A DNA stretch of 64,000 nt from Kutzneria buriramensis. Its GTDB lineage: Bacteria > Actinomycetota > Actinomycetes > Mycobacteriales > Pseudonocardiaceae. The notes under the pieces were generated by a model. The model was not told the DNA's origin. It was given only the letters and a program-made list of their open reading frames with translations, and did no database searches. The stretch lies in the NCBI RefSeq assembly GCF_003387475.1, contig NZ_QUNO01000006.1, forward strand, positions 434,001-498,000. The letters run 5' to 3'. Below are positions 36,661 through 44,654 of the stretch, one piece after another. Positions within the stretch are counted from its first letter, which is position 1. Each line of letters starts with the position of its first letter. A program made the translations under genes and the position numbers.

Positions 36661-37268
36661 GGGCGGTAGCCGGCGGGCGGGTTGCCGAGCCAGGCGGCGG
36701 TCCAGGTCAGCCGGCCGAGCTGACCGGTGACGGTGATGCCGTTGGTGGCCTGGAGGTCGCGGACGGCCTGGCGGGTGGCGCCGTCGTAGCAGCCGGCGCT
36801 GGCGAAGACGTAGCCGAAAGTGGCCATGCGTTGCTGCCAGGTCCGCAGCGGCGGGTCGCAGTCGCCGGCGAGGTAGACCTTGCCGGGCCAGACTGGCACG
36901 GCGATGTAGGCGGCGTCGGTGGGTGTGGGGATGCGGCGGGAGGCGGCGTCCGCGTCGGGGGTGAGGCCGAGCTTGCCGCCGCACTCCCACGGCTGCCAGC
37001 CGCGCATCCGGTACAGGTAGAGCGCCCGGTAGTCCTGCTCGGCGGGACTGGCCTGGCTCGGCAGTCCGGTGCCGCCGACGCTGGCCCAGGTTGCCTGGTC
37101 GAACTGGTAGGCGCCGAAGTACTTCCCGTCCGGGGACACCGCGGTGTAGTTGTCGGTGGACTCGCACATCCGCAGCCGGTACCAGTCCAGCTTGGCGGGA
37201 TCGGCTGCCGCCACTCCCGCGCACACGATCAGCAGTGCCGCGACGACCAGCGGCAATCGGGTGATCAC
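36657..37268 (-). CDS. Rpf-like secreted transglycosylase with peptidoglycan-binding tail
   Basis: A 203-aa exported protein. Residues 1-24 (MITRLPLVVAALLIVCAGVAAA) are a signal peptide. A resuscitation-promoting-factor/lysozyme-like domain follows: DWYRLRMCESTDNYTA with the catalytic Glu after Cys, GKYFGAYQFDQATWASVGG, ASPAEQDYRALYLYRMRGWQPWECGG. The end (DGATRQAVRDLQATNGITVTGQLGRLTWTAAW) is a PG_binding_1 repeat. It likely cuts peptidoglycan during regrowth. GTG at 37268 was chosen since TACCTT lies 6 nt upstream and it places the signal peptide at the N-terminus; GTG at 37301 is the alternative. Confidence 0.85.
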   Translation of the reverse strand: MITRLPLVVAALLIVCAGVAAADPAKLDWYRLRMCESTDNYTAVSPDGKYFGAYQFDQATWASVGGTGLPSQASPAEQDYRALYLYRMRGWQPWECGGKLGLTPDADAASRRIPTPTDAAYIAVPVWPGKVYLAGDCDPPLRTWQQRMATFGYVFASAGCYDGATRQAVRDLQATNGITVTGQLGRLTWTAAWLGNPPAGYRP

Positions 37269-37383
37269 GGTCCGAAGGTAGGTGCCTTGCGGTGCTGTCA
37301 CAACTTGGTGACCCGCATGGCTGGCGGCTGGTGATCATGGGTACGGTTTCGCACCACCCCGACGACGACGCCGGAAGGCAGCG

Positions 37384-38742
37384 ATGACTGAGGCCACCAC
37401 CCAGGCCGCCGGCGACCCGGCGATCAAGCGGCTGCGTTTCGGCTGGTACAGCTACGGCTGGGCGGCGCAGGTGTTCGAGACCACGGTGCTGGCGGTGTTC
37501 ATGAGCCGCTACCTGCCGGCGGTGGCCACCCACGCGGTCGGCGAGACGGGCCGCCTGCACGTGCTGGGCATCCCGATCGCGCCGGGCTCGCTGTTCACCT
37601 ACACCATCTCGCTGGGCTCGATCCTGCTGATCGTGCTGATGCCGATCGTGGGGGCGTTCGCCGACCGCACGGGCCGCAAGCGGCAGATGCTGTTCGCGTT
37701 CGCCTACGTGGGCGCGTTGTCGTGCGCGTTGATGGTGTTCGTGGGCCTGAACGACTGGGTGCTGGGCTCGGTGCTGTTCATGGTCGCGTTCCTGACGTAC
37801 AAGTGCGCGCGGGTGGTCTACAACTCGCTGCTGCCGGACCTGGCCGGCTCCGACGAGCGGGACGCGGTGTCGTCGGTGGGCTGGGCGGCCGGCTACCTGG
37901 GCGGCGGCACGCTGCTGGCGCTGAACTTCGTGGCGAGCTTCCTGATCAGCGACAGCGCGGTGCTGGCGCGGATCTCCCTGTGCAGCGCCGGCATCTGGTG
38001 GGCGGCGTTCATGATCATCCCGGCGGTGATCCTGCGGCACATACCCATGCACTCCGACACCCACGCGCCGGCGGCGGGCTCGGCGTTCACCGCGGGCTTC
38101 AAGGAGCTCGGCGACACGCTCAAGCACCTGCGGCTGTACCCGTGGACGCTGCTGTTCCTGCTGGCCTACCTCGTCTACTACGACGGCATCGCGACCACCA
38201 CCACACTGGCCGCCGACTACGGGCAGAACGAGCTCAAGCTGGGCGAGACGACGCTGCTGTCGGCGATCCTGCTGGTGCAGTTCGCCTCGTTCGGCGGCGT
38301 GCTGCTGCTGGGCAAGCTGTCCGAGCGGTGGGGCGCCAAGGTGGTCGTGTCCTGGTCGCTGGTGGTGTGGTCGGTCCTGATCACGCTGGCCTACTTCCTC
38401 CAGGCCGGCCAGCCGGTGCAGTTCTACCTGCTGGCGATCGGGATCTCGCTGGTGCTGGGCGGCAGCCAGGCGCTGTCGCGGTCGATGTTCGCCAGCATGA
38501 TCCCGAACGGCAAGGAGGCGGAGTACTTCAGCCTGTTCGAGATCTCCAGCTCGGGCACGTCGGCGCTGGGCCCGCTGGTGTTCGGGCTGGTGCTCCAGAA
38601 CACCGGCAGCTACCGGTCGGCGATCTTCTCGCTGATCGCGTTCTTCGTGCTCGGCCTGATCCTGTTGCTGCTGGTCAACGTGCGCAAGGCGATCACCGCC
38701 GCGGGCAATCCGCTGCCGGCCACCTTGAACCGTGAGCGGTAA
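37384..38742 (+). CDS. UMF1/Atg22-type MFS transporter
   Basis: A 452-aa, 12-span membrane protein: WYSYGWAAQVFETTVLAVFMSRYLP, PIVGAFADRTGRKR (MFS motif A), ARVVYNSLLPDLA, AGYLGGGTLLALNF, and GGSQALSRSMFASMIPNGKEAEYFSLFEISSSGTSALGPLVFG, the hallmark of the UMF1/Atg22-like family. Substrates of bacterial members are unknown, amino acids being the guess from fungal Atg22. GGAAGG precedes the ATG. It ends 110 bp before the hydrogenase cluster. Confidence 0.88.
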   Translation: MTEATTQAAGDPAIKRLRFGWYSYGWAAQVFETTVLAVFMSRYLPAVATHAVGETGRLHVLGIPIAPGSLFTYTISLGSILLIVLMPIVGAFADRTGRKRQMLFAFAYVGALSCALMVFVGLNDWVLGSVLFMVAFLTYKCARVVYNSLLPDLAGSDERDAVSSVGWAAGYLGGGTLLALNFVASFLISDSAVLARISLCSAGIWWAAFMIIPAVILRHIPMHSDTHAPAAGSAFTAGFKELGDTLKHLRLYPWTLLFLLAYLVYYDGIATTTTLAADYGQNELKLGETTLLSAILLVQFASFGGVLLLGKLSERWGAKVVVSWSLVVWSVLITLAYFLQAGQPVQFYLLAIGISLVLGGSQALSRSMFASMIPNGKEAEYFSLFEISSSGTSALGPLVFGLVLQNTGSYRSAIFSLIAFFVLGLILLLLVNVRKAITAAGNPLPATLNRER

Positions 38743-38746
38743 CAAA

Positions 38747-38775
38747 TTGAACGTTCAAAATCAATGCCTGCATTG
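38747..38775. promoter_or_regulatory. Two tandem palindromes in the hydrogenase operon promoter
   Basis: TTGAACGTTCAA (38747-38758, perfect 12-bp palindrome) and CAATGC-CT-GCATTG (38762-38775, 6-bp arms) stand in tandem. The second overlaps the candidate -35 TTGTGT (38773-38778), which is 17 bp from TAGGCT (38796-38801). A bound regulator would therefore control the whole 11.7-kb hydrogenase unit. Confidence 0.5.
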
Positions 38776-38801
38776 TGTGATGTTGACTACAGCTCTAGGC
38801 T
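38773..38801 (+). promoter_or_regulatory. Candidate promoter of the hydrogenase operon
   Basis: TTGTGT, 17-bp spacer, TAGGCT. Transcription would start about 45 nt before the first ATG, leaving room for the GAGGGAAGTG ribosome site. It is the only clear promoter seen before the 15-gene run. Confidence 0.45.
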
Positions 38802-38851
38802 GAGACAGTTCTGTCCGGGCTATCTCTCAGCGTGAGGGAAGTGAACCCCCA

Positions 38852-39469
38852 ATGGCGTGGGCATCCGGCAGCGTGACGCCGCGCGCGCTGTTCGACCGCC
38901 GCACCGCTCCCATCGACGACCTCGCCGGGCACGCCGAGGACGTCGCACGTGCCTGCCACGCCATGGCCGTCCGCTTCCACCGCGGCGGCAAGCTCGTGGT
39001 GTTCGGCAACGGCGGGTCCTGCACCGACGCCCAGCACGTCGCCGTGGAGTTCGTGCACCCGGTGATCGTGGGCAAGCGGGCGCTGCCGGCCATCTCGCTG
39101 ACCTCCGACGTCGCGACGCTGACGAGCGTGGCGACCGACGAGGGCCTCGAGGAGGTGTTCGCGCATCAGATCCGGTTCCTGGCCGAATCCACCGACATCG
39201 CGCTGGCGCTGTCGGTCGACGGCGACTGCCCCAACGTGCTGCGCGGCCTCGCCGCGGCGCGCGAGCTGGGCATGCTGACCGTGGCGCTGATCGGCGGGGA
39301 CGGCGGCCGGATCGCGCGGGAGCGGGCCGCCGACCATGTGCTGGTGGCCCGCTCCGACGACCCGCGGGTCGTCAAGGAGGTGCACGTGACCACCTACCAC
39401 GTGCTGTGGGAGCTGGTGCACGTGTTCTTCGAGCAGCCGGGCGTGCTTGATCCGACGGTCCTGCGATGA
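38852..39469 (+). CDS. SIS-domain protein, GmhA-like, first gene of the hydrogenase operon
   Basis: A 205-aa sugar-isomerase-fold protein: GGKLVVFGNGGSCTDAQHVAVEFVHP (48-73) is the phosphosugar-binding loop of phosphoheptose isomerases, and VKEVHVTTYHVLWELVHVFFEQP closes the domain. No lipopolysaccharide genes are near; the place in a hydrogenase operon, next to a HypC-like gene and a second SIS gene, points to a role in the enzyme's maturation or carbon supply rather than heptose synthesis (inference). The stop overlaps the next ATG as ATGA. Confidence 0.88.
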   Translation: MAWASGSVTPRALFDRRTAPIDDLAGHAEDVARACHAMAVRFHRGGKLVVFGNGGSCTDAQHVAVEFVHPVIVGKRALPAISLTSDVATLTSVATDEGLEEVFAHQIRFLAESTDIALALSVDGDCPNVLRGLAAARELGMLTVALIGGDGGRIARERAADHVLVARSDDPRVVKEVHVTTYHVLWELVHVFFEQPGVLDPTVLR

Positions 39470-39699
39470 TCACCGGATCAGGGGATTCCCCCCACTGCTC
39501 GGCTAACGGCTGCATCACCTGTGGCGACACGGCGGTGGTGGTCACCGTGGTGGAGCTGCTGCCCGACGGGCTGGCGATCGTGGACACCGGCTCGGGTCGG
39601 GAGGAGGTCAGCGTCGCCCTGGTGGACGCACACGTCGGCGGCAGCGTGCTCGTGCATGCGAGCGAAGCGATAGCCGTCATCCAGGAAGGTCCGCAATGA
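39466..39699 (+). CDS. HypC/HupF-like hydrogenase chaperone variant
   Basis: A 77-aa beta-barrel protein with C-I-T-C-G-D (residues 16-21) and VVTVVELLPDGLAIVDTGSGREEVSVALVDAHVGGSVLVHASEAIAVI, the HypC/HupF family core. True HypC needs Cys directly after Met; here the cysteines lie at 11, 16 and 19, so it is a divergent form beside the canonical HypC encoded at 47004. Flanked and coupled (ATGA overlaps on both sides) by two SIS-domain genes. Confidence 0.82.
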   Translation: MITGSGDSPHCSANGCITCGDTAVVVTVVELLPDGLAIVDTGSGREEVSVALVDAHVGGSVLVHASEAIAVIQEGPQ

Positions 39700-40355
39700 C
39701 CACCGACGAGGTGGAGTCGCTCTACCCGTTCCTCTACGCCGACAAGGTCGACCTGGACGCGGTGCTGGCGCAGGTCAGCGCCTCCACCGCGGCGAAGGCG
39801 GCCGAGATCACCCAGCTGCGCGCGAAGGTGCTGGCCGCCGACGGCGACCGGCTCGCCGCATGCGCGGCCGAGATGGCGGCGCGGTTCGCCGACGGCGGGC
39901 GGCTGCTGTCGTTCGGCAACGGCGGCTCCTCCACCGACGCGCAGGAGGTCGCGGGCCTGTTCCTGGCCCCCGGCGAGGGTTTCCGGCCGCTGCCGGCGTT
40001 CTGCCTGACCAACGACATCGCCGTGGTCACCGCGCTGACCAACGACATCGGCTTCGACGTGGTGTTCGCCCGCCAGCTGGCCGCGCTGGCCCGGCCGGGC
40101 GACATCGCGGTGGGGCTGTCCACCAGCGGCAACTCGGCCAACCTGCTGGCCGCCTTCGACGAGGCGGGCCGGCGGGGGCTGCTGACCGTCGGCATCGCCG
40201 GCTACGACGGCGGCCGGATGGCCGAGCTCGACTCCATCGACCACCTGTTCACGGTGCCGTCCGCATCGGTGCACCGCGTGCAGGAGGCCCAGACCACCAT
40301 TTACCACGTGCTGTGGGAACTCGTTCTCGACCAGCTCAGGGGTGATGACCAGTGA
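39696..40355 (+). CDS. Second SIS-domain protein of the hydrogenase operon
   Basis: A 219-aa SIS protein with RLLSFGNGGSSTDAQEVAGLFLAPG (about 68-92), VGLSTSGNSANLLAAFDEAGRRG (phosphosugar site) and VQEAQTTIYHVLWELVLDQL. It resembles the first SIS protein in layout but has the complete ST-S-G-N motif, whereas the first has LSVDGDCPN there. The pair may form a heteromer with one active site (inference). ATGA overlap upstream, GTGA overlap downstream. Confidence 0.88.
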   Translation: MTTDEVESLYPFLYADKVDLDAVLAQVSASTAAKAAEITQLRAKVLAADGDRLAACAAEMAARFADGGRLLSFGNGGSSTDAQEVAGLFLAPGEGFRPLPAFCLTNDIAVVTALTNDIGFDVVFARQLAALARPGDIAVGLSTSGNSANLLAAFDEAGRRGLLTVGIAGYDGGRMAELDSIDHLFTVPSASVHRVQEAQTTIYHVLWELVLDQLRGDDQ

Positions 40356-41395
40356 GCACCACCGAAGAACAGCCCATCCACATTCTCTGGATCAACGCCG
40401 GGCTGAGCTGCGACGGGGACTCCGTCGCGCTGACCGCGGCGACCCAGCCCAGCATCGAGGAGATCGTGCTGGGCGCGCTACCCGGCCTGCCCAAGATCGC
40501 CGTGCACTGGCCGCTGATCGACTTCGAGTGCGGTCCGGTGCAGGGCGCGGACAACTTCATCGACTGGTTCCACAAGGCCGACGCCGGCGAGCTCGAACCG
40601 TTCGTGCTCGTGGTGGAGGGCTCGATCCCGAACGAGTCGATCAAGTCCGAGGGCTACTGGTGCGGGTTCGGCAACAACCCCGACACCGACCAGCCGATGA
40701 CCACCAGCGAGTGGCTGGACCGGCTGGCGCCCAAGGCGCTGGCGGTGCTCGCGGTGGGCACCTGCGCCGCCTACGGCGGCATCCACGCGATGGCCGGCAA
40801 CCCGACCGGCGCGATGGGCGTGCCGGACTACCTCGGCTGGGACTGGAAGTCCAAGGCGGGCATCCCGATCGTGTGCGTGCCGGGCTGCCCGATCCACCCG
40901 GACAACCTGTCCGAGACGATCCTGTACCTGCTGTACCTGGCCGCGGGCCAGGCGCCGATGATCCCGCTGGACGAGCAGCTGCGCCCGCAGTGGCTGTTCG
41001 GCAACACCGTGCACGAGGGCTGCGACCGGGCCGGCTACTACGAGCAGGGCCAGTTCGCCTCCGAGTACGGCTCCCCCAAGTGCCTGGTCAAGATCGGCTG
41101 CTGGGGGCCGGTGGTGAAGTGCAACGTGCCCAAGCGGGGCTGGATCAACGGCATCGGCGGCTGCCCCAACGTGGGCGGCATCTGCATCGGCTGCACCATG
41201 CCGGGCTTCCCCGACCAGTTCATGCCGTTCATGGACGAGCCGCCCGGCGCCCGGGTGTCGGCCGCGGCCAGCGGCGCGTACGGGTCGGTGATCCGCCGGC
41301 TGCGCGGCATCACGCTGCGCAAGGCCAACCGCGAGCCCAAGTGGCGGGCCAAGGGCAAGGAGCTGCACACCGGCTACACGTCGTCCTGGCGGTAG
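40352..41395 (+). CDS. hhyS: Group 1h [NiFe]-hydrogenase small subunit
   Basis: A 347-aa electron-transfer subunit. ILWINAGLSCDGDSVAL gives Cys20-x2-Asp23 where standard enzymes have C-x2-C; with VGTCAAYGG and VPGCPIHPDN this makes a 3Cys-1Asp proximal [4Fe-4S] cluster, as shown structurally for the oxygen-insensitive actinobacterial-type hydrogenase of Ralstonia eutropha. HEGCDRAGYYEQGQFA...KCLVKIGCWGP and CNVPKRGWINGIGGCPNVGGICIGCTMPGFPD hold the other two clusters. There is no Tat signal peptide, in line with the cytosolic face of this group. It passes electrons from H2 to the respiratory chain. GTG start overlaps the SIS stop. Confidence 0.93.
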   Translation: MSTTEEQPIHILWINAGLSCDGDSVALTAATQPSIEEIVLGALPGLPKIAVHWPLIDFECGPVQGADNFIDWFHKADAGELEPFVLVVEGSIPNESIKSEGYWCGFGNNPDTDQPMTTSEWLDRLAPKALAVLAVGTCAAYGGIHAMAGNPTGAMGVPDYLGWDWKSKAGIPIVCVPGCPIHPDNLSETILYLLYLAAGQAPMIPLDEQLRPQWLFGNTVHEGCDRAGYYEQGQFASEYGSPKCLVKIGCWGPVVKCNVPKRGWINGIGGCPNVGGICIGCTMPGFPDQFMPFMDEPPGARVSAAASGAYGSVIRRLRGITLRKANREPKWRAKGKELHTGYTSSWR

Positions 41396-41406
41396 GAGAC
41401 CCCACC

Positions 41407-43176
41407 ATGACCACATCATCGGACAACCTCGTTGAGATGTCGTGGGACCCGATCACCCGGATCGTGGGCAGCCTCGGCATCTACACCAAGATCGACTGGG
41501 CGGCCAAGCGCGTGGTGGAGTGCCACTCCACCTCCTCGGTGTTCCGCGGCTACAGCATCTTCATGAAGGGCAAGGACCCCCGCGACGCGCACTTCATCAC
41601 CAGCCGGATCTGCGGGATCTGCGGCGACAACCACGCCACCTGCTCGGTCTACAACCAGAACATGGCCTACGGGGTGCGGCCGCCGCACCTGGGCGAGTGG
41701 ATCATCAACCTCGGCGAGGCCGCCGAGTACATGTTCGACCACAACATCTTCCAGGAGAACCTGGTCGGCGTGGACTACTGCGAGCGCATGGTCCGCGAGA
41801 CCAACCCGGGCGTGCTGGAGCTGGCCAACCGCACCGAGGCGCCGCACGCCGCCGAGCACGGCTACCGGTTCATCGGCGACATCATGCGGTCGCTCAACCC
41901 GCTGGAGGGCGAGTTCTACCGCGAGGCGCTGCAGGTGTCCCGCTCCACGCGGGAGATGTTCTGCCTGATGGAGGGGCGCCACGTGCACCCGTCCACGCTC
42001 TACCCCGGCGGCGTCGGCACGGTGGCGACGGTGCAGCTGTTCACCGACTACCTGACCCGGCTGATGCGGTACGTGGAGTTCATGAAGCGGGTCGTGCCGA
42101 TGCACGACGACCTGTTCGACTTCTTCTACGAGGCGCTGCCCGGCTACGAGGAGGTCGGCCGCCGCCGCGTGCTGCTGGGCTGCTGGGGCTCGCTCAACGA
42201 CCCGACCGCCTGCGACTTCACCTACCGCAACATGGCCGACTGGGGCCGCAAGATGTTCGTCACCCCCGGGGTCGTGGTCGACGGCAAGCTGGTCACCACC
42301 AGCCTGGTCGACATCAACCTGGGCATCCGGATCCTGCTGGGCTCCTCGTTCTACGAGGACTGGGAGGACCAGGAGATGTTCGTGACGCAGGACCCGCTGG
42401 GCAACCCGGTGGACCGGCGCCACCCCTGGAACCAGCACACCATCCCCCGCCCGGCCAAGCGGGACTTCGACGACAAGTACTCGTGGACGATGTCGCCGCG
42501 CTGGTTCGACGGCACCGACCACCTCGCCCTGGACACCGGCGGCGGCCCGATCGCCCGGCTGTGGACGACGGCGCTGGCCAACCTGGTGCACACCCCGTAC
42601 GTGAACTCCACCGGCCACTCGGTGCGCATCGACCTGCCGCGCACGGCGACCAGGCCGGAGGCCAGCTTCGAGTGGAAGATTCCACAGTGGAGCAACGCCC
42701 TGGAGCGCAACCGGGCGCGCACCTACTTCCAGGCCTACTCCGCCGGCTTGGCGCTGCACTTCGTGGAGCAGGCGCTGGCCGAGATCCGCGGCGGGCACAC
42801 CAAGACGTGGGAGAAGTTCGCGGTGCCGGACGAGGCGATCAGCTGCGGCTTCACCGAGGCGGTGCGCGGCGTGCTGTCGCACCACATGGTCATCCGCGGC
42901 GGCAAGATCGCCAACTACCACCCGTACCCGCCGACGCCGTGGAACGGCAGCGTGCGGGACTCCTTCGGCACGCCCGGCCCGTACGAGGACGCGGTGCAGA
43001 ACACACCGATCTTCGAGGAGAACACGCAGGAGAACTTCAAGGGCATCGACATCATGCGCGCGGTGCGCAGCTTCGACCCGTGCCTGCCGTGCGGCGTCCA
43101 CATGAACCTGTCCACCGGAAAGGTGATCGACAAGATGCACACCCCGCACGCCTTCGGCTCCGCCCTCGGGGAGTGA
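41407..43176 (+). CDS. hhyL: Group 1h [NiFe]-hydrogenase large subunit
   Basis: A 589-aa catalytic subunit. The nickel-iron site is bound by RICGICGDNHATCS (Cys69, Cys72) and FDPCLPCGVH (Cys559, Cys562). The final 24 residues after His565 (MNLSTGKVIDKMHTPH...) are the extension that a maturation protease removes after nickel insertion, and such a protease is encoded at 46553. These motifs match the actinobacterial (group 1h, formerly group 5) enzymes that oxidise atmospheric H2. GGAG precedes the ATG; 11 nt separate it from the small subunit gene. Confidence 0.95.
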   Translation: MTTSSDNLVEMSWDPITRIVGSLGIYTKIDWAAKRVVECHSTSSVFRGYSIFMKGKDPRDAHFITSRICGICGDNHATCSVYNQNMAYGVRPPHLGEWIINLGEAAEYMFDHNIFQENLVGVDYCERMVRETNPGVLELANRTEAPHAAEHGYRFIGDIMRSLNPLEGEFYREALQVSRSTREMFCLMEGRHVHPSTLYPGGVGTVATVQLFTDYLTRLMRYVEFMKRVVPMHDDLFDFFYEALPGYEEVGRRRVLLGCWGSLNDPTACDFTYRNMADWGRKMFVTPGVVVDGKLVTTSLVDINLGIRILLGSSFYEDWEDQEMFVTQDPLGNPVDRRHPWNQHTIPRPAKRDFDDKYSWTMSPRWFDGTDHLALDTGGGPIARLWTTALANLVHTPYVNSTGHSVRIDLPRTATRPEASFEWKIPQWSNALERNRARTYFQAYSAGLALHFVEQALAEIRGGHTKTWEKFAVPDEAISCGFTEAVRGVLSHHMVIRGGKIANYHPYPPTPWNGSVRDSFGTPGPYEDAVQNTPIFEENTQENFKGIDIMRAVRSFDPCLPCGVHMNLSTGKVIDKMHTPHAFGSALGE

Positions 43177-43179
43177 CGG

Positions 43180-44043
43180 GTGGCCTCGGCTGGTGAGGTC
43201 GGCGACCGCGTCGAGCGGCTGCTGGCGGAGTTCGAGCAGGTCGCCGACCCGACGCTGGCGGCCCGCGCGGAGGAGCTGGTCCGCACGGTCGTCGAGTTCT
43301 ACGGGGCCGCGCTGGAGCGGGTCGTGGAGCTGGCGCCCGAGCCGGTGCTGGAACGGCTGGCCGACGACCCGCTGGTCTCCGGCGTGCTGGTGGTGCACGA
43401 CCTGCACCCGCACAGCCTCCAGCAGCGGGTGCAGCACGCCCTGGACGCGGTGCGGCCCTACCTGGGGTCGCACTCCGGGGACGTCAGCCTGGTGGAGATC
43501 ACCGACGAGGGCGTGCTGCGGCTGGCGCTGGGCGGCAGCTGCAACGGCTGCCCGTCCTCGATGGTCACCGTGAAGCTGGCCATCGAGCAGGCGATCGAGC
43601 ACGCCGCCCCGGAGATCGCCCGCATCGACGTCGAGGGCGCTGTGTCGGATCCTTCTGGTCCGCAGCAGACCGGGCCCGGCGGGCGGCCGCTGCTGCCGAT
43701 CGTGACCGCCGAAAAAGGATCTTGGGCGGACAAGGCGTCGTGGGTGGAGCTCGGCGAGGCCCGCATGGTCGCGGTCGGCACCGTCTCCTCGGCGCAGGTC
43801 CGCGGCGCGGCGACGGTCGTCTGCAACGCCGAGGGCACGTTCTACGCCTACCGGGACCGCTGCCCGGCGTGCCGGGAGGCGTTGTCCGGCGGGCACTTCG
43901 ACGGCCGGGTGCTGTCCTGCCCGGCGTGCGGCGCGGGCTACGACGTGGTGCTGGCGGGTCGGGCGGTGTCCGGCGACGGGCACCTGGATCCGCTGCCGCT
44001 GCTGGCCGAGGACGGGACGATCCGGGTCGCGGTGCCGGCATGA
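43180..44043 (+). CDS. NifU-like domain fused to a CxxC-CxxC domain
   Basis: A 287-aa hydrogenase accessory protein. A helical N-terminus is followed by a NifU C-terminal domain (LALGGSCNGCPSSMVTVKLAIEQAIEHAAPEI; Cys121, Cys124) and then a Rieske-fold-like region in which both ligand pairs are CPAC (RDRCPACREALSGGHFDGRVLSCPACGAGYDV) rather than C-x-H, so the site would be four-Cys, rubredoxin- or zinc-like. It may build or carry Fe-S clusters for the small subunit (inference). GTG start 3 nt after the large-subunit gene. Confidence 0.85.
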   Translation: MASAGEVGDRVERLLAEFEQVADPTLAARAEELVRTVVEFYGAALERVVELAPEPVLERLADDPLVSGVLVVHDLHPHSLQQRVQHALDAVRPYLGSHSGDVSLVEITDEGVLRLALGGSCNGCPSSMVTVKLAIEQAIEHAAPEIARIDVEGAVSDPSGPQQTGPGGRPLLPIVTAEKGSWADKASWVELGEARMVAVGTVSSAQVRGAATVVCNAEGTFYAYRDRCPACREALSGGHFDGRVLSCPACGAGYDVVLAGRAVSGDGHLDPLPLLAEDGTIRVAVPA

Positions 44044-44654
44044 CGTCAGGGCTCAGGCGGTTCGCGAAGCGCGTCCCCACCGAGCAGGTGGAGCGGTGCG
44101 AGATGTGCGCGCGACCGATCGCCCACGAGCACTCGCACGTGGTCAACACCGAGTCGCGGGCGATCCTGTGCGCCTGCCGGCCGTGCTATCTGCTGTTCAC
44201 GCACGAGGGCGCCGGCAAGCACCGGGCGATCCCCGAGCGGTACGTGCACGTGGCCGACCTGGCCGGCGGCCGGGCGCTGTGGGAGTCGGCGGGCATCCCG
44301 GTGCGGATGGCGTTCGTGTTCACCAACTCCGAGCTGGACGCGCCGGTGGCGTTCTACCCGAGCCCCGCCGGCGCGACGGAGTGCCTGCTGCCGCTGGAGT
44401 CCTGGACTCAGCTGCTGGCCGACAACCCCGCGCTGGCCGATCTCGCGCCGGACGTAGAGGCGCTGCTGGTGTGTGTTAATTCCCTTGGGCAGGACGGGGA
44501 CCGGTTCGAGGGGTTCCTGGTGCCGATCGACGCCTGCTACCGGCTGGTGGGCGTGGTGCGGCTGAACTGGAAGGGTTTCGACGGCGGCACCGAGGCGTGG
44601 CGGGAGATCGACGCCTTCTTCGCCGACCTGCGGGAACGGGGCCGTCATGGCTGA
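44040..44654 (+). CDS. DUF5947-type hydrogenase-associated protein
   Basis: A 204-aa protein with an N-terminal two-CxxC ribbon (RCEMCARPIAHEHSHVVNTESRAILCACRPCYLLF) and FTNSELDAPVAFYPSPAGATECLLPLESW, a pattern found in actinobacterial hydrogenase clusters (DUF5947). Function unknown; the ribbon suggests metal or Fe-S handling. It overlaps the upstream gene (ATGA) and the downstream gene by 8 nt. Confidence 0.82.
   Translation: MTSGLRRFAKRVPTEQVERCEMCARPIAHEHSHVVNTESRAILCACRPCYLLFTHEGAGKHRAIPERYVHVADLAGGRALWESAGIPVRMAFVFTNSELDAPVAFYPSPAGATECLLPLESWTQLLADNPALADLAPDVEALLVCVNSLGQDGDRFEGFLVPIDACYRLVGVVRLNWKGFDGGTEAWREIDAFFADLRERGRHG

Noticed and set aside
35461..38745. A 1094-aa minus-strand reading frame
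   Set aside because: It lies antisense to the clear MFS and GDPD genes and consists of His/Arg/Gln-rich low-complexity sequence; only its last 115 residues are a real zinc-ribbon gene.
39466..39699. Calling this gene hypC
   Set aside because: It lacks Cys at position 2, and a canonical hypC is present at 47004; it is better described as a HupF/HypC-like variant.
41416..43983. An 855-aa minus-strand frame across the hydrogenase genes
   Set aside because: Antisense shadow of hhyL and the NifU-like gene, typical of high-GC DNA; composition is Val/Arg/His-rich without domains.
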